Part shown: piece by piece, positions 55,107 through 63,923 of the stretch
Position numbering within the stretch: the first letter of the stretch is position 1
How the letters are laid out: the number at the start of each line of letters is the position of its first letter
Assembly (NCBI RefSeq): GCF_003111685.1
Contig: NZ_CP022189.1
Location: forward strand, 262,001-326,000
Length of the DNA stretch: 64,000 nt
Direction of reading: 5' to 3'
Source of the DNA: Alloyangia pacifica
GTDB lineage: Bacteria; Pseudomonadota; Alphaproteobacteria; Rhodobacterales; Rhodobacteraceae
The notes under the pieces: model-generated
The model's input: the letters and a program-made list of their open reading frames with translations, nothing else
The model's database searches: none
What the model was told of the DNA's origin: nothing
Program-made: the position numbers and the translations under genes

Positions 55107-55505
55107 TCACCTGGCGGCGCGGCTGTCCATGTAGCGGCGCAGGACAGCGCGGAAATGCGGGATGGCATCCTCGCGGGAGATGAACTCCTCGGGGGGCATC
55201 ATCATCCAGCCTTCGCCCTCGCCGCCCCAGACCACATCTCGAGCGAGTTCGGCGGGCAAATGTGCCGCGTAGTACCACAGGCCGTCGTGCAGCTGCTCCC
55301 AGCTCACCGCGTCGGGGGGAAGATCGAGCCCGATTTCCTCGACCGTCTCGCGCAGGGCGCATTCGAGACCGGTCTCGCCGGGCTCGCGTGTGCCGCCGGG
55401 GAAGTCGAGATAGCCGGGCCAAGGGATGCCTTCGGTATGGTCGCGCCGCAGGATCAGCAGATCGCTGCCGAGAAAGAGGATGAGCTTGGCGCCTCTAAAT
55501 TCCAT
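55107..55505 (-). CDS. NUDIX hydrolase
   Basis: A 132-residue pyrophosphohydrolase. The NUDIX box is complete: G-x5-E-x7-REUxEExGU in GTREPGETGLECALRETVEEIGL (written across the glycine to the leucine). It cleaves nucleoside diphosphate derivatives; the substrate is unknown. Two adjacent ATGs occur and the second lies five bases after GGAG. The longer upstream frame overlaps the divergent dinB and was rejected. Confidence 0.88.
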   Translation of the reverse strand: MEFRGAKLILFLGSDLLILRRDHTEGIPWPGYLDFPGGTREPGETGLECALRETVEEIGLDLPPDAVSWEQLHDGLWYYAAHLPAELARDVVWGGEGEGWMMMPPEEFISREDAIPHFRAVLRRYMDSRAAR

Positions 55506-55583
55506 CATGTCTCCGGGCAATGGCACTGCTACTGGGGAAGGCTTATAGTGCCGAGGTAACACCTGTTGCCGGAATTGCCACCC

Positions 55584-56837
55584 ATGCCCGCGCTTTGCCG
55601 CGATTGCCTCGCCGAATTCGAACACGGAACGCGCTGCCCGAACTGCGGACGCCCTCGGATCGTGCGCCATGACGAGCTTTGGGACCTTTCGATCGCGCAC
55701 ATGGATTGCGACGCCTTCTACGCCACGGTGGAGAAACGCGAAAATCCCGAACTGGCCGACAAGCCTGTGATCGTCGGAGGCGGCAAGCGCGGGGTGGTCT
55801 CGACCGCCTGTTATGTCGCGCGCATTCGCGGTGTGCGCTCAGCGATGCCGATGTTCCAGGCGCTGAAGCTCTGCCCCGACGCGGTGGTCGTCAAGCCGCG
55901 GATGGAGCTTTATGTCGAGGTCTCGCGGCAGATACGCGCGCTGATGGAGGAGCTGACCCCCTCCATCGAGCCGCTGTCGCTGGACGAGGCCTTTCTCGAT
56001 CTCACCGGCACGGCGCGGCTGCATGGTCACCCGCCGGCGGTGATGATGGCGCGGCTTGTAAAGCGCATGCGCGAAGAGCTGGGCGTCACAGGATCGCTCG
56101 GACTTTCTCACAACAAGTTCCTCGCCAAGATCGCCTCGGATCTCGACAAGCCGCACGGGTTTTCGGTGATCGGCAAGGCGGAGACGGCGGAGTTTTTGCG
56201 CCCGAAGTCGGTACGCATGATCTGGGGGGTCGGCATGGCTTCGCAGGAGGCGCTGGAGCGCGCGGGGATCCGCACCTTCGAGGACCTGCTGCGCTGGGAG
56301 CAGCGCGATCTGATCGCGCGCTTCGGCTCGATGGGGCAGCGGCTCTACCATCTCGCCCGAGGTGAGGACACGCGGAGGGTGATGCGCAACGCGCCGATCA
56401 AGTCGATTTCGAACGAGACCACCTTCAATGAGGACACCGGCGATCACGACCTGCTCGACGGGCATCTGTGGCGGATGTGCGAGAAGGTCGCGGACAGGGC
56501 CAAGGCCAAGGCGCTGGCAGGGCGGGTGGTGACGCTTAAGGTCAAGCGGTCGGACTTCAAGCTGATCACCCGGCGCCAGTCACTGGGCGATGCCACGCAG
56601 ATGGCGGACCGTATCTACCGCGTGGCCCGGGGTATGCTCGACGGGCTGGAGCGGCAGGGCCCGTGGCGGCTTTTGGGGGCGGGGATATCCGAGCTTGTGA
56701 GCGCCGAGCAGGCGGACCGTGGGGGTGATCTGCTGGACCCGGACGCCGGCAAGCGCGCGGCGGCGGAGCGGGCCACAGATGCGATCCGCGCCCGCTTCGG
56801 CGATACGGCGATCGTCAAAGGCCGGGCGCTGCGCTGA
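55584..56837 (+). CDS. dinB: DNA polymerase IV (DinB) with N-terminal zinc ribbon
   Basis: A 417-residue Y-family translesion polymerase. The catalytic metal ligands are D41/D43 in HMDCDAFYATVE and D134/E135 in PLSLDEAFLDLTG. Before the polymerase core is a four-cysteine zinc-ribbon-like segment (C5-x2-C8 and C18-x2-C21), absent from E. coli DinB. The C-terminus GDTAIVKGRALR has no obvious QL-type clamp-binding motif. It ends two bases from the convergent DUF3775 gene. I saw no clear alphaproteobacterial LexA box upstream. Confidence 0.92.
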   Translation: MPALCRDCLAEFEHGTRCPNCGRPRIVRHDELWDLSIAHMDCDAFYATVEKRENPELADKPVIVGGGKRGVVSTACYVARIRGVRSAMPMFQALKLCPDAVVVKPRMELYVEVSRQIRALMEELTPSIEPLSLDEAFLDLTGTARLHGHPPAVMMARLVKRMREELGVTGSLGLSHNKFLAKIASDLDKPHGFSVIGKAETAEFLRPKSVRMIWGVGMASQEALERAGIRTFEDLLRWEQRDLIARFGSMGQRLYHLARGEDTRRVMRNAPIKSISNETTFNEDTGDHDLLDGHLWRMCEKVADRAKAKALAGRVVTLKVKRSDFKLITRRQSLGDATQMADRIYRVARGMLDGLERQGPWRLLGAGISELVSAEQADRGGDLLDPDAGKRAAAERATDAIRARFGDTAIVKGRALR

Positions 56838-56839
56838 GC

Positions 56840-57169
56840 TCAGCTGCCGCGGCTCAGAAGCTCGTCCTCTTCGTCCTCTGGATCATAGCCGAGCGCCTCC
56901 AGCCCGGCCTCGAGGTTGTCGGCCAGATGCGGCGTGCCGATCAGGTAGTCGGCGGTCGGGGTGGAGGCTTCCGAGAGGGCGGTGCGGTAAGCCTCACCCC
57001 ATTCGTCGGCATCGAAGGCCTCGCGGCCGATCCACATCACCGCGACCAGCGCGGCCTGTTCCTCTTCGCTCATGCGGTCGATGAAGCCGCGCAACTCGCC
57101 CTCGGCCCGGTCAATCTCGCGGGCCATCAGGATCACGGCGGCAACCGTGCGGACGCTGATTTCTTCCAT
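56840..57169 (-). CDS. DUF3775 family protein
   Basis: A 109-residue acidic protein, MEEISVRTVAAVILMAREIDRAEGEL..., with the LVAVMWIGREAFDADEWGEAY and DYLIGTPHLADNLEAGLEALGY segments characteristic of the DUF3775 family. No function is established. A strong AAAGGAG seven bases upstream sets the start. Confidence 0.82.
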   Translation of the reverse strand: MEEISVRTVAAVILMAREIDRAEGELRGFIDRMSEEEQAALVAVMWIGREAFDADEWGEAYRTALSEASTPTADYLIGTPHLADNLEAGLEALGYDPEDEEDELLSRGS

Positions 57170-57260
57170 GGCGCGTCTCCTTTCGTCCCACACACCATGG
57201 CGAGAAGCGTACACCCCGACCTTGATCTGCGACAAGAAGCTCGTGGCCGGGAACGGAGGG

Positions 57261-58277
57261 TCAGTAGGGAAGCAGCAGGGCGCGGCCGAGCACGTCGAGC
57301 GCGCTCTCGGCGAGCTGCTCGTGCACGGCGCTGCGTTCCTCGGCGGTGCTGCCGCAGAGCGCCGGATCGCCGCCTTCCTCTTCCAGCAGCTTGGCACCGC
57401 CGGGGGTGCAGAGGGCGAAGAGATCGTAAAGATCGGCGCCCTCCAGCGGCAGCACCTCGATGCCGGCCTGGGCGGCGAGACGTGCCTCGCCCGGGGCGGG
57501 TTCGTCGAGGCCGAAGATCGTCATCTGGGCGCCGCGCTCGGCCAAGCTGGCGGCGCGAAACTCGGCGAGATACTCGGGCGCAATGGCCAGGACCGCGCGC
57601 ACCCGTGGATCCTGCCGGGACAGGGTCAGGGCCTGCGGGTCGACACTCGCGGGATCGATGCCGCCGGAGGCAAACCACTCGCAGTCCGTCGAAGGATGCG
57701 CCGTCCAGCAATTGCGCGCATAGGCGCCCTCATCGATCATGCCGCCGGCGAGCATCATCGCCGCGGTGCCGCCGAGCGCCACGCCGGCGACCGCCACACG
57801 GGTCTCGTCGATGCGCATCTGCCAGTCGGGATCGTTGAGCAGCAGGTCGAGCGCCTGCCCCAGCTCCGCCGGGCGGCGCCAGATCTCGCCGAGCGCGGTG
57901 GCCGGATCGCGCGGGCGCTGGCCACTTACCTCGGCGACAATATAGCCGCCCTCGGCCAGCCGCGCGGCAAGCCAGGCGCCGCTCTGCTCGGACGAGCGCC
58001 GCCCGCCGTGCGAGAGAAGAACCAGCGGCAGCTTTCCAGGAAGCGGCGAGGCCTCGCGCTGCGCGGGGGTGCCTTCGAAGACGGCGTTGCGGCCGACCAG
58101 TTCCGAGGCGCCGCCGCCGGTCTGCGCGGGATACCAGATGGTCATCGACACGCCGCGGCCAAAGTTCGCCTCTGGGCGGATCATGCTGCTGACCCCGACA
58201 CCGGTCTTGTCGCCCGCGGCATGGCCGGGAACTGCAAGAAGGGCCGCAAGCGCGAGGCCGGTCAGGCGGGCAAGCAT
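57261..58277 (-). CDS. Exported alpha/beta-hydrolase (dienelactone-hydrolase-like) lacking the nucleophile serine
   Basis: A 338-residue protein with Sec signal MLARLTGLALAALLAVPGHA. The fold is indicated by LPLVLLSHGGRRSSEQSGAWLAARLAEGGYIV (oxyanion HGG) and the nucleophile elbow VAVAGVALGGTAAM at residues 161-174. In related enzymes the elbow reads GHSFGG; here residue 167 is Ala (GCG), so the catalytic serine is missing. Two cysteine-containing loops occur nearby (NCWTAHPSTDCEW). It may be inactive, binding or regulatory. AAGGAAA precedes ATG. It follows rmuC by 30 bases. Confidence 0.78.
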   Translation of the reverse strand: MLARLTGLALAALLAVPGHAAGDKTGVGVSSMIRPEANFGRGVSMTIWYPAQTGGGASELVGRNAVFEGTPAQREASPLPGKLPLVLLSHGGRRSSEQSGAWLAARLAEGGYIVAEVSGQRPRDPATALGEIWRRPAELGQALDLLLNDPDWQMRIDETRVAVAGVALGGTAAMMLAGGMIDEGAYARNCWTAHPSTDCEWFASGGIDPASVDPQALTLSRQDPRVRAVLAIAPEYLAEFRAASLAERGAQMTIFGLDEPAPGEARLAAQAGIEVLPLEGADLYDLFALCTPGGAKLLEEEGGDPALCGSTAEERSAVHEQLAESALDVLGRALLLPY

Positions 58278-58307
58278 CCGATTTTCCTTGGCGAGTCGGT
58301 CGAAAAG

Positions 58308-59447
58308 TCAGGTCTGCCGTGGCAATGGCACGATACGCCCCTCGGGCGCCAGATCTTCAAAATCAAAATTGTCGAGTTTTTGAGCACGTCGGCCCGCTTT
58401 CTCGGCGCTGATGCGGATTTCCGAAAGATCCCGTGCAGCCATGCCGAAGTGACGGTCAAGGTTCTCGACCCGGCCTTCGAGACGCTCGATGTCCTGATGC
58501 AGCAGGCCAAGTTCGCGGCGGATCGCCCCGGCCTGTTCGCGCATGCGGGCATCCTTGAGCACCGCGCGCAGGGTGTTCAGCGTCGCCATGCAGGTGGTCG
58601 GCGAGACGATCCAGACCCGCAGCGAAAAGCCCTCGCGCACCACCTCGGGGAAGCTGGCGTGCAGCTCGGCGTAGACCGCTTCGGAGGGCAGGAACATGAG
58701 CGCGCTGTCGGCGGTCTCGCCGTCGAGAATGTAGCGGTCCGAAATGTCGCGCAGGTGCTTGCGCACCGAGATGCGGAAGGCCTGCGAGGCGCGCTGCTTG
58801 CCCTCGGGCGTCTCGGCGCGGCGCAGCATCTCGTAGGCCTCGAGCGGGAACTTGGCGTCGATGACGATATGGCCCGGCGGCTCGGGCAGCTTGATCAGGC
58901 AATCGGCGCGGCGCCCGTTCGAAAGCGTCGCCTGCATCGTATAGCTGTCGGGAGGAAGCGCTTTCGAGACGATGTCGTTGAGCTGGATTTCCCCAAAGGC
59001 GCCGCGGGTCTGCTTGTTCGACAGGATGTCCTGCAGCGACAGCACGTCGCCCGAGAGCCTCGTGATATTCTCCTGCGCTTCGTCGATGGTCTTGAGACGC
59101 TCCTGCAACTGGCCCAGCGAATGGGCGGTGCGGCGGGCGGTGCCGTGCAGGTTTTCGGACATATTCTGCTGCACCTGCGCCAGCCGCTTTTCCATCAGCT
59201 GCAGCATGGCATTCTGGCTTTTCACCTGGGCCTCGGAGACGTGGTGCAGCCCGCCGGCGAGCCGTTCCTGCCCTTCGGAGAGCGCCTGCACCCGCTGCGA
59301 AAGCTGGCTCAGCGGGTAGCCGAGCCTTGCGGCGCGGTTCGAGGCGCGAATCGCGAGGATCATCAAAAGCGCGAGCACGGCTGCGCCCGCGGCGGCCCAG
59401 AGGCGCGGGTCGTCCAAGCCGATGGTCTGCCCGGCGATCTCGATCAT
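58308..59447 (-). CDS. rmuC: DNA recombination protein RmuC
   Basis: A 379-residue protein with one N-terminal membrane helix (residues 17-33), a long coiled coil (about 40-145) and the RmuC nuclease-like domain: TRGAFGEIQLNDIV, ADCLIKLPEPPGHIVIDAKFPLEAYE and VWIVSPTTCMATLNTLR. It limits inversions at short repeats in E. coli. It starts inside the mutL stop (ATGA overlap), coupling two genome-stability genes. Confidence 0.92.
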   Translation of the reverse strand: MIEIAGQTIGLDDPRLWAAAGAAVLALLMILAIRASNRAARLGYPLSQLSQRVQALSEGQERLAGGLHHVSEAQVKSQNAMLQLMEKRLAQVQQNMSENLHGTARRTAHSLGQLQERLKTIDEAQENITRLSGDVLSLQDILSNKQTRGAFGEIQLNDIVSKALPPDSYTMQATLSNGRRADCLIKLPEPPGHIVIDAKFPLEAYEMLRRAETPEGKQRASQAFRISVRKHLRDISDRYILDGETADSALMFLPSEAVYAELHASFPEVVREGFSLRVWIVSPTTCMATLNTLRAVLKDARMREQAGAIRRELGLLHQDIERLEGRVENLDRHFGMAARDLSEIRISAEKAGRRAQKLDNFDFEDLAPEGRIVPLPRQT

Positions 59448-61426
59448 GTGCGGCCGAAGAGCCTCTCGATATCCGACAGCTTCAACTCCACGTAGGTGGG
59501 GCGGCCATGGTTGCACTGGCCGGAGTGGGGCGTCGCCTCCATCTCGCGCAGGAGCGCGTTCATCTCCTCGGCGCGCATCCGGCGACCCGAGCGGATCGAG
59601 CCGTGGCAGGCGACGCGGCTCAGGATCGCTTCGAGCTTCTCCTGCACCAGCTGCGAGCTGCCGTAGTCCGAAAGCTCGTCGAGGATGTCCTTGATCAGCG
59701 CCTCGGCGTTGACCTCGCCGAGGATTGCCGGGGTCTCGCGCACCGCCAGCGCCGAGCCGCCGAAGGGCTCGACCGACAGGCCCATGCGGCCAAGGTCGTC
59801 GGAGATGTCGAGGATTCGCGACAGGTCGTCCTGCGACAACTCGACGATCTCGGGGATCAGAAGCGCCTGCGCCGCGACTCCGCGCTCGGCCATCTGGCGT
59901 TTCAGCTTTTCATAGACCAGCCGCTCGTGCGCCGCGTGCTGGTCTACTATGACGATGCCGGTCTCGGTCTGCGCGATGATGTAGTTCTCGTGCACCTGGC
60001 CCCGCGCCGCGCCAAGCGGCAGCTGCGCGGCCTCCGGTTCGACCGGAGCGTCCTCAACCACCCGGCCCGACCAGCTGCCCTGCATCTCGGCGAAGCCCTG
60101 CGTCTGAGCCGGAGGGACGCGCGGCGGCGCCGGGACAAAATTGGGATCGGGCGCCTGCGCGGCATAGGCGGCGCTGCGCGCGCCCGCCGAGGGGCGGTCC
60201 ATCTGGTAGACGCGGGCGTGGGGCGCTGCCGCCGGGGCCGCGCCGAGCGGCGCGCCGCCGCCGTAGGCGCCGAAGGTGCTGTCGCGCGAGGGTTGCTGGT
60301 GCAGCGGGACTTGCCCGGTGTCGAGCTGCCGCGGAAACTCGGGGCGCAGGGCCGCCAGCGTGTCGGCGGCCACGGTGCTCGAGGCGCGGTGCCCGGCATC
60401 GGCAAGCGCGTGGCGCAAGGCCGAGACGATCAGCCCGCGCACGAGGCCCGGCTCGCGGAAGCGCACCTCGGATTTGGCCGGGTGCACGTTCACGTCGACG
60501 AGATGCGGGTCGCAGTCGACAAACAGCGCCACCGCCGGATGCCGGTCGCGGCTGAGGTAATCGGCATAGGCCCCGCGCAGCGCGCCGAAGAGCAGCTTGT
60601 CCTGCACCGGGCGGCCATTGACGAAGAGATGTTGCGCCACCGAAGAGCCGCGCGAATAGGTCGGCAGCGCCGCGTAGCCGGTCAGGCGGAAGCCGTCACG
60701 CTCGGCATCGATGGCCAGCGCGTTGTCGGTGAACTCGGCGCCCAGCACCTGCGCCAGCCGGCCCCGGAGCGCATCAAAAAGATCGCCCGAGACGGCGTCG
60801 GCGCGGAAGCTCACCCGGTCCTTGCCCTGCGAGACGTCGCGCAGGGTGAAGCCCACCGAAGGCTCGGCCATGGCGAGCCGCTTCATCACGTCCGAGATCG
60901 ACATCATCTCGGCGCGGTCGGTGCGCAGGAACTTGAGCCGCGCCGGGGTGGCGAAGAAGAGATCGCGCAGGGCGACCACGGTGCCGGGGTTCAGCGCTGC
61001 CGGCTTCACCGTGCCCATCTGCCCCCCGGAGACCGCGATCTCGGCCCCGTCCTGCCCGGCGACGCGGCTCTGGATCGACAGCCGGCCCACGGCACCCAGC
61101 GAGGGCAGCGCCTCGCCGCGGAAGCCGAAGCTGTGGATGTTCAGAAGATCCGAGCCGTCGATCTTCGAGGTGGCATGGCGTGACAGCGCCAGCGGCAGCT
61201 CGTCCGGCCCCATGCCGCAGCCGTCGTCGCTCACCCGAATCAGCGTCTTGCCGCCGTCGGCAATCTCGACCGTCACGCGGGTCGCCCCGGCGTCGATGGC
61301 GTTTTCCACCAGTTCCTTGACCGCCGAGGCCGGGCGCTCGACCACCTCGCCGGCGGCGATGCGGTTGATGGCCGCCTCGTCGAGCTGCCGGATGACGGGA
61401 CGCATATTGGGGCTGTGGGTGTTCAT
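59444..61426 (-). CDS. mutL: DNA mismatch repair protein MutL (endonuclease type)
   Basis: A 660-residue repair protein. The N-terminal GHKL ATPase has ELVENAIDAGA, DDGCGM and SFGFRGEAL. A variable Ala/Pro-rich linker (about residues 350-450) leads to the C-terminal domain with the metal-dependent endonuclease motif DQHAAHERLVYE (residues 495-506). The zinc-site segments ACHGSIRSG and GQCNHGRPT follow. This is the nicking MutL type found in bacteria without MutH/Dam. An ATG at codon 8 is an alternative start. Confidence 0.96.
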   Translation of the reverse strand: MNTHSPNMRPVIRQLDEAAINRIAAGEVVERPASAVKELVENAIDAGATRVTVEIADGGKTLIRVSDDGCGMGPDELPLALSRHATSKIDGSDLLNIHSFGFRGEALPSLGAVGRLSIQSRVAGQDGAEIAVSGGQMGTVKPAALNPGTVVALRDLFFATPARLKFLRTDRAEMMSISDVMKRLAMAEPSVGFTLRDVSQGKDRVSFRADAVSGDLFDALRGRLAQVLGAEFTDNALAIDAERDGFRLTGYAALPTYSRGSSVAQHLFVNGRPVQDKLLFGALRGAYADYLSRDRHPAVALFVDCDPHLVDVNVHPAKSEVRFREPGLVRGLIVSALRHALADAGHRASSTVAADTLAALRPEFPRQLDTGQVPLHQQPSRDSTFGAYGGGAPLGAAPAAAPHARVYQMDRPSAGARSAAYAAQAPDPNFVPAPPRVPPAQTQGFAEMQGSWSGRVVEDAPVEPEAAQLPLGAARGQVHENYIIAQTETGIVIVDQHAAHERLVYEKLKRQMAERGVAAQALLIPEIVELSQDDLSRILDISDDLGRMGLSVEPFGGSALAVRETPAILGEVNAEALIKDILDELSDYGSSQLVQEKLEAILSRVACHGSIRSGRRMRAEEMNALLREMEATPHSGQCNHGRPTYVELKLSDIERLFGRT

Positions 61427-61489
61427 GCCACCATACCTAGCAGGGATTTTGCGATTCTGGAACGGATAGCGCCAAGCAGCGCAGCGCGG

Positions 61490-61966
61490 TCAGTCCGCAG
61501 CCAGCGCGGCCGTCCTGCCGCCGGAAGCCTCTAGCGCGTCCCGTGGGGTGACCACCACCATCAATCCGCGCCTGCCGCCGTTGAGCACGATGCGCTCGGC
61601 CGCCATCGACGCCGCCTCGAAGGCCGTGGGCACGCGCTTCTTCTGACCGAAGGGGCTGATTCCCCCGGTGTGCATGCCGGTGAGCCGTTCGGCCTTGGCA
61701 GGGTCCATCATCTGCGCCGACTTGCCGCCGAAGGCGCTGGCGACGCGCTTCATCGACAGCGTGGCACCCGAGGGGATGGCGGCGCAGCAGGGCTTGCCAT
61801 CGACCTCGACCATCAGCGTCTTCAGCACCTGTTCCGGTGGCCAGCCGATCTGCTCGGCCGCATGCAGACCGATCTGCGCCTGCCCGGAGACATAGTCATA
61901 CTCCAGCAGTTCGAAAGCGACCTTGGCGCGTGTCAGCGCCTGCGTCGCCGGTGTGCCCTTGCTCAC
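61490..61966 (-). CDS. ybaK: YbaK/EbsC-family aminoacyl-tRNA deacylase
   Basis: A 158-residue trans-editing protein of the ProRS INS-like superfamily. VLKTLMVEVDGKPCCAAIP and GGISPFGQKKRVPTAFE are the core YbaK segments, and the conserved lysine is the K in VLKTL. It hydrolyses Cys-tRNA-Pro in characterised members. A GTG start overlapping the DUF4186 stop (GTGA) is chosen; an upstream ATG would overlap that gene by 34 bases. Confidence 0.9.
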   Translation of the reverse strand: MSKGTPATQALTRAKVAFELLEYDYVSGQAQIGLHAAEQIGWPPEQVLKTLMVEVDGKPCCAAIPSGATLSMKRVASAFGGKSAQMMDPAKAERLTGMHTGGISPFGQKKRVPTAFEAASMAAERIVLNGGRRGLMVVVTPRDALEASGGRTAALAAD

Positions 61967-62325
61967 GCCCGATATCCCATCTGCCGGTCGATCCATGCGA
62001 GGATGACCCCCACCACCTGCGCCTGCTCCTCATCACTGAGCGCGCGCCCCGCCGCCAGCCCGTGCCACTTCGCAAGGCAGCCCCGGCAGCAGGTCGCCGT
62101 GGCGTGCTGCGCGACGAAAACCGGGTGGCCCCGCATGGGTGTCTGCTTGCCGTCGTTCCTCGGCTCTGCCGGGGCGAGCCGCTCGGAGATGAAATCCCGC
62201 GCATGCGACAGGATCACCGCGCGGCCCTTGGCGTTGGCATAGTCCCGTTCCTTCGGGCCAAGCCGGAATCGGCTGCGAAACTTGGAGCGGGCCAGCCGCT
62301 CGAACAGCTGATCCGGAGCTGTCAT
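61963..62325 (-). CDS. DUF4186 family protein
   Basis: A 120-residue protein with a conserved core RSRFRLGPKERDYANAKG, an HARDFISERLAP segment and a cysteine cluster ATCCRGCLAKWH. The pattern matches the DUF4186 family, which has no known function. The histidine/cysteine cluster could bind metal. It starts inside the yigZ stop (ATGA) and overlaps ybaK, so the three are one translational unit. Confidence 0.75.
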   Translation of the reverse strand: MTAPDQLFERLARSKFRSRFRLGPKERDYANAKGRAVILSHARDFISERLAPAEPRNDGKQTPMRGHPVFVAQHATATCCRGCLAKWHGLAAGRALSDEEQAQVVGVILAWIDRQMGYRA

Positions 62326-62672
62326 TCCATGCTCTCGAGATAGGTGCGTACGGCGTCCTGCACGTGGCGGAAGCGGTCGCCGCCAAGGTGCTTGCCGCCG
62401 TACCAGCGGGTCACCACGATGATGTGGTTGCGGACCTCCTCGCGCTCCAGCATCCGCAGGATCACCATGCCCGCGCCGCTTTCGCCGTCGTCGTTCTTGA
62501 TCGGCGCCTCGTCGGTCAGCAGGCCCCAGGTGTTGTGCGTTGCCTTGGCGAATTTCTTGTTGCGCTTGAGCTCCTTGAGAAAGGCCTTGGCCTCTTGCTC
62601 CGAGGTGCAGGGCCCGCCCGAGACCGCGTATTTCGAGCCGCGGTCGCTGATGATATTCTCGAGAATGCGCAT
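62322..62672 (-). CDS. YigZ/IMPACT N-terminal domain protein (short form)
   Basis: A 116-residue protein of the UPF0029/YigZ family. THNTWGLLTDEAPIKNDDGESGAGMVILRMLE and VTRWYGGKHLGGDRFRHV are the family signatures. Typical YigZ has about 200 residues with a second domain, and this copy has only the first. Function is unknown. No good Shine-Dalgarno is visible. It lies 39 bases after the ada stop. Confidence 0.85.
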   Translation of the reverse strand: MRILENIISDRGSKYAVSGGPCTSEQEAKAFLKELKRNKKFAKATHNTWGLLTDEAPIKNDDGESGAGMVILRMLEREEVRNHIIVVTRWYGGKHLGGDRFRHVQDAVRTYLESME

Positions 62673-62711
62673 GCCAGAGGGGTAAGCCGCGCCGCGCCAG
62701 CGCGCAAGCCT

Positions 62712-63767
62712 TCAGCGCCCGAGGTACCCCCGCTCGATCTCCAGCAGCCGCTGCTTGCGCCAGAGCCCGCCGCCGTAGCCGGTGAGCGAGCCGTCCGCAC
62801 CGATCACCCGGTGGCAGGGGATCACCAGCGCGATCTGGTTGGCACCATTGGCCTGCGCCACCGCCCGCGTGGCCGAAGGCCGCCCCAGCGCCTGCGCCAG
62901 AGCGCCGTAGCTGCGCGTCTCGCCCGCCGGGATCTCGAGCAGGGCGCGCCAGACCGCGGTGGTGAACTCCGAGCCATGCAGCGCCAGCGGCGTGTCGAAC
63001 TGCGCGCTCTCCCCGGCGAAGAAGCGCGCCAGCTCCTCGCGGATCTGATCGGACGGTGCGAACCGTCCGACCCCGATCTCGCCCCCCGCACCCTTGCGCA
63101 GCTTCTCGAGCTCGCGTGGCAGCGCCTTGCGGTCCATGAACTCCAGCAGGTGCAGGTGGCTCTTCGAGCAGACCGAGACCATGTCGCCGAGCGGCGTGGC
63201 GATCCAGTCCGCCCGCAGGAGTGCATCGGCTCTCAAGGCCCCCGGCGCCACGCCGAGCGCCCGGGCAAATCCCGCGCGGAAGGCCGAGGCGCTCTCGAAG
63301 CCCGCATCGAGCTGCGCCTCGATCACCGGCGCGCCCGAGGCCAGCGCGGTGAATCCCTCGCGCAGCCGCCGCTGCCGGGCCATTTCGAGGAAAGTCATGC
63401 CGAACTGCCTCTTGAAGGCGCGCCGCACGGTCGAGGGATCGAGCCCCATCGCCACGAGATCCGGCTCGGACCAGCGGAAGGCGGGGCGCGCCTCGAGCGC
63501 GTCCAGAAGCCGCGCGATCACCGGGTCGCTCTGGGCCATGGGGTTCAGCGGATGGCAACGCTTGCACGGGCGGAAACCGGCGGCGATGCACTCCCCCACG
63601 GTCTCGTGGAAGGTGCAGTTCGCGCGCAGCGGTTTGCGCGCCGGGCAGGTCAGCCGGCAGAAGATGCCGGTCGAGGCGACGCAGACAAAGGCCCGGCCAT
63701 CGTAGGACGGGTCGCGCTCGAGCAGCGCCCGGTAGAGCGTGTCGGGGTCAGGAAGGGCAAACAGCAT
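62712..63767 (-). CDS. ada: Ada bifunctional DNA repair methyltransferase/regulator
   Basis: A 351-residue protein with all Ada modules. The N-terminal methylphosphotriester acceptor has zinc cysteines C37, C41, C68 and C71 (TGIFCRLTCPARKPL, RPCKRCHP), one position shifted from E. coli. An AraC-type helix-turn-helix follows (STVRRAFKRQFGMTFLEMARQRRL, GFESASAFRAGFARALG). The C-terminal O6-methylguanine transferase has C318 in IPCHRVIGADGSLTGY. It repairs alkylated DNA and, once methylated, activates its own regulon. Confidence 0.95.
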   Translation of the reverse strand: MLFALPDPDTLYRALLERDPSYDGRAFVCVASTGIFCRLTCPARKPLRANCTFHETVGECIAAGFRPCKRCHPLNPMAQSDPVIARLLDALEARPAFRWSEPDLVAMGLDPSTVRRAFKRQFGMTFLEMARQRRLREGFTALASGAPVIEAQLDAGFESASAFRAGFARALGVAPGALRADALLRADWIATPLGDMVSVCSKSHLHLLEFMDRKALPRELEKLRKGAGGEIGVGRFAPSDQIREELARFFAGESAQFDTPLALHGSEFTTAVWRALLEIPAGETRSYGALAQALGRPSATRAVAQANGANQIALVIPCHRVIGADGSLTGYGGGLWRKQRLLEIERGYLGR

Positions 63768-63798
63768 GGTCCGACTCTAGCCGATCCGTGTGTGGGAT

Positions 63799-63836
63799 GC
63801 CGCCGGAAATCGGGCGGCTATTCACATTCCGGCGGC
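63799..63836. repeat. Inverted repeat upstream of ada
   Basis: GCCGCCGGA pairs perfectly with TCCGGCGGC (10 bp counting the next A-T), with an 18-base loop. It lies 32 bases upstream of the ada start in the divergent region. It could be an operator or a hairpin; I recognise no Ada-box consensus. Confidence 0.45.
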
Positions 63837-63923
63837 GCAGTGCGGCGCCGCTCTTGCCAAGGCGGCGGGCGAGCCCACATGTGATAAAAGATCGCAATTT
63901 CGATATATGAAAGGAGCCGAACG

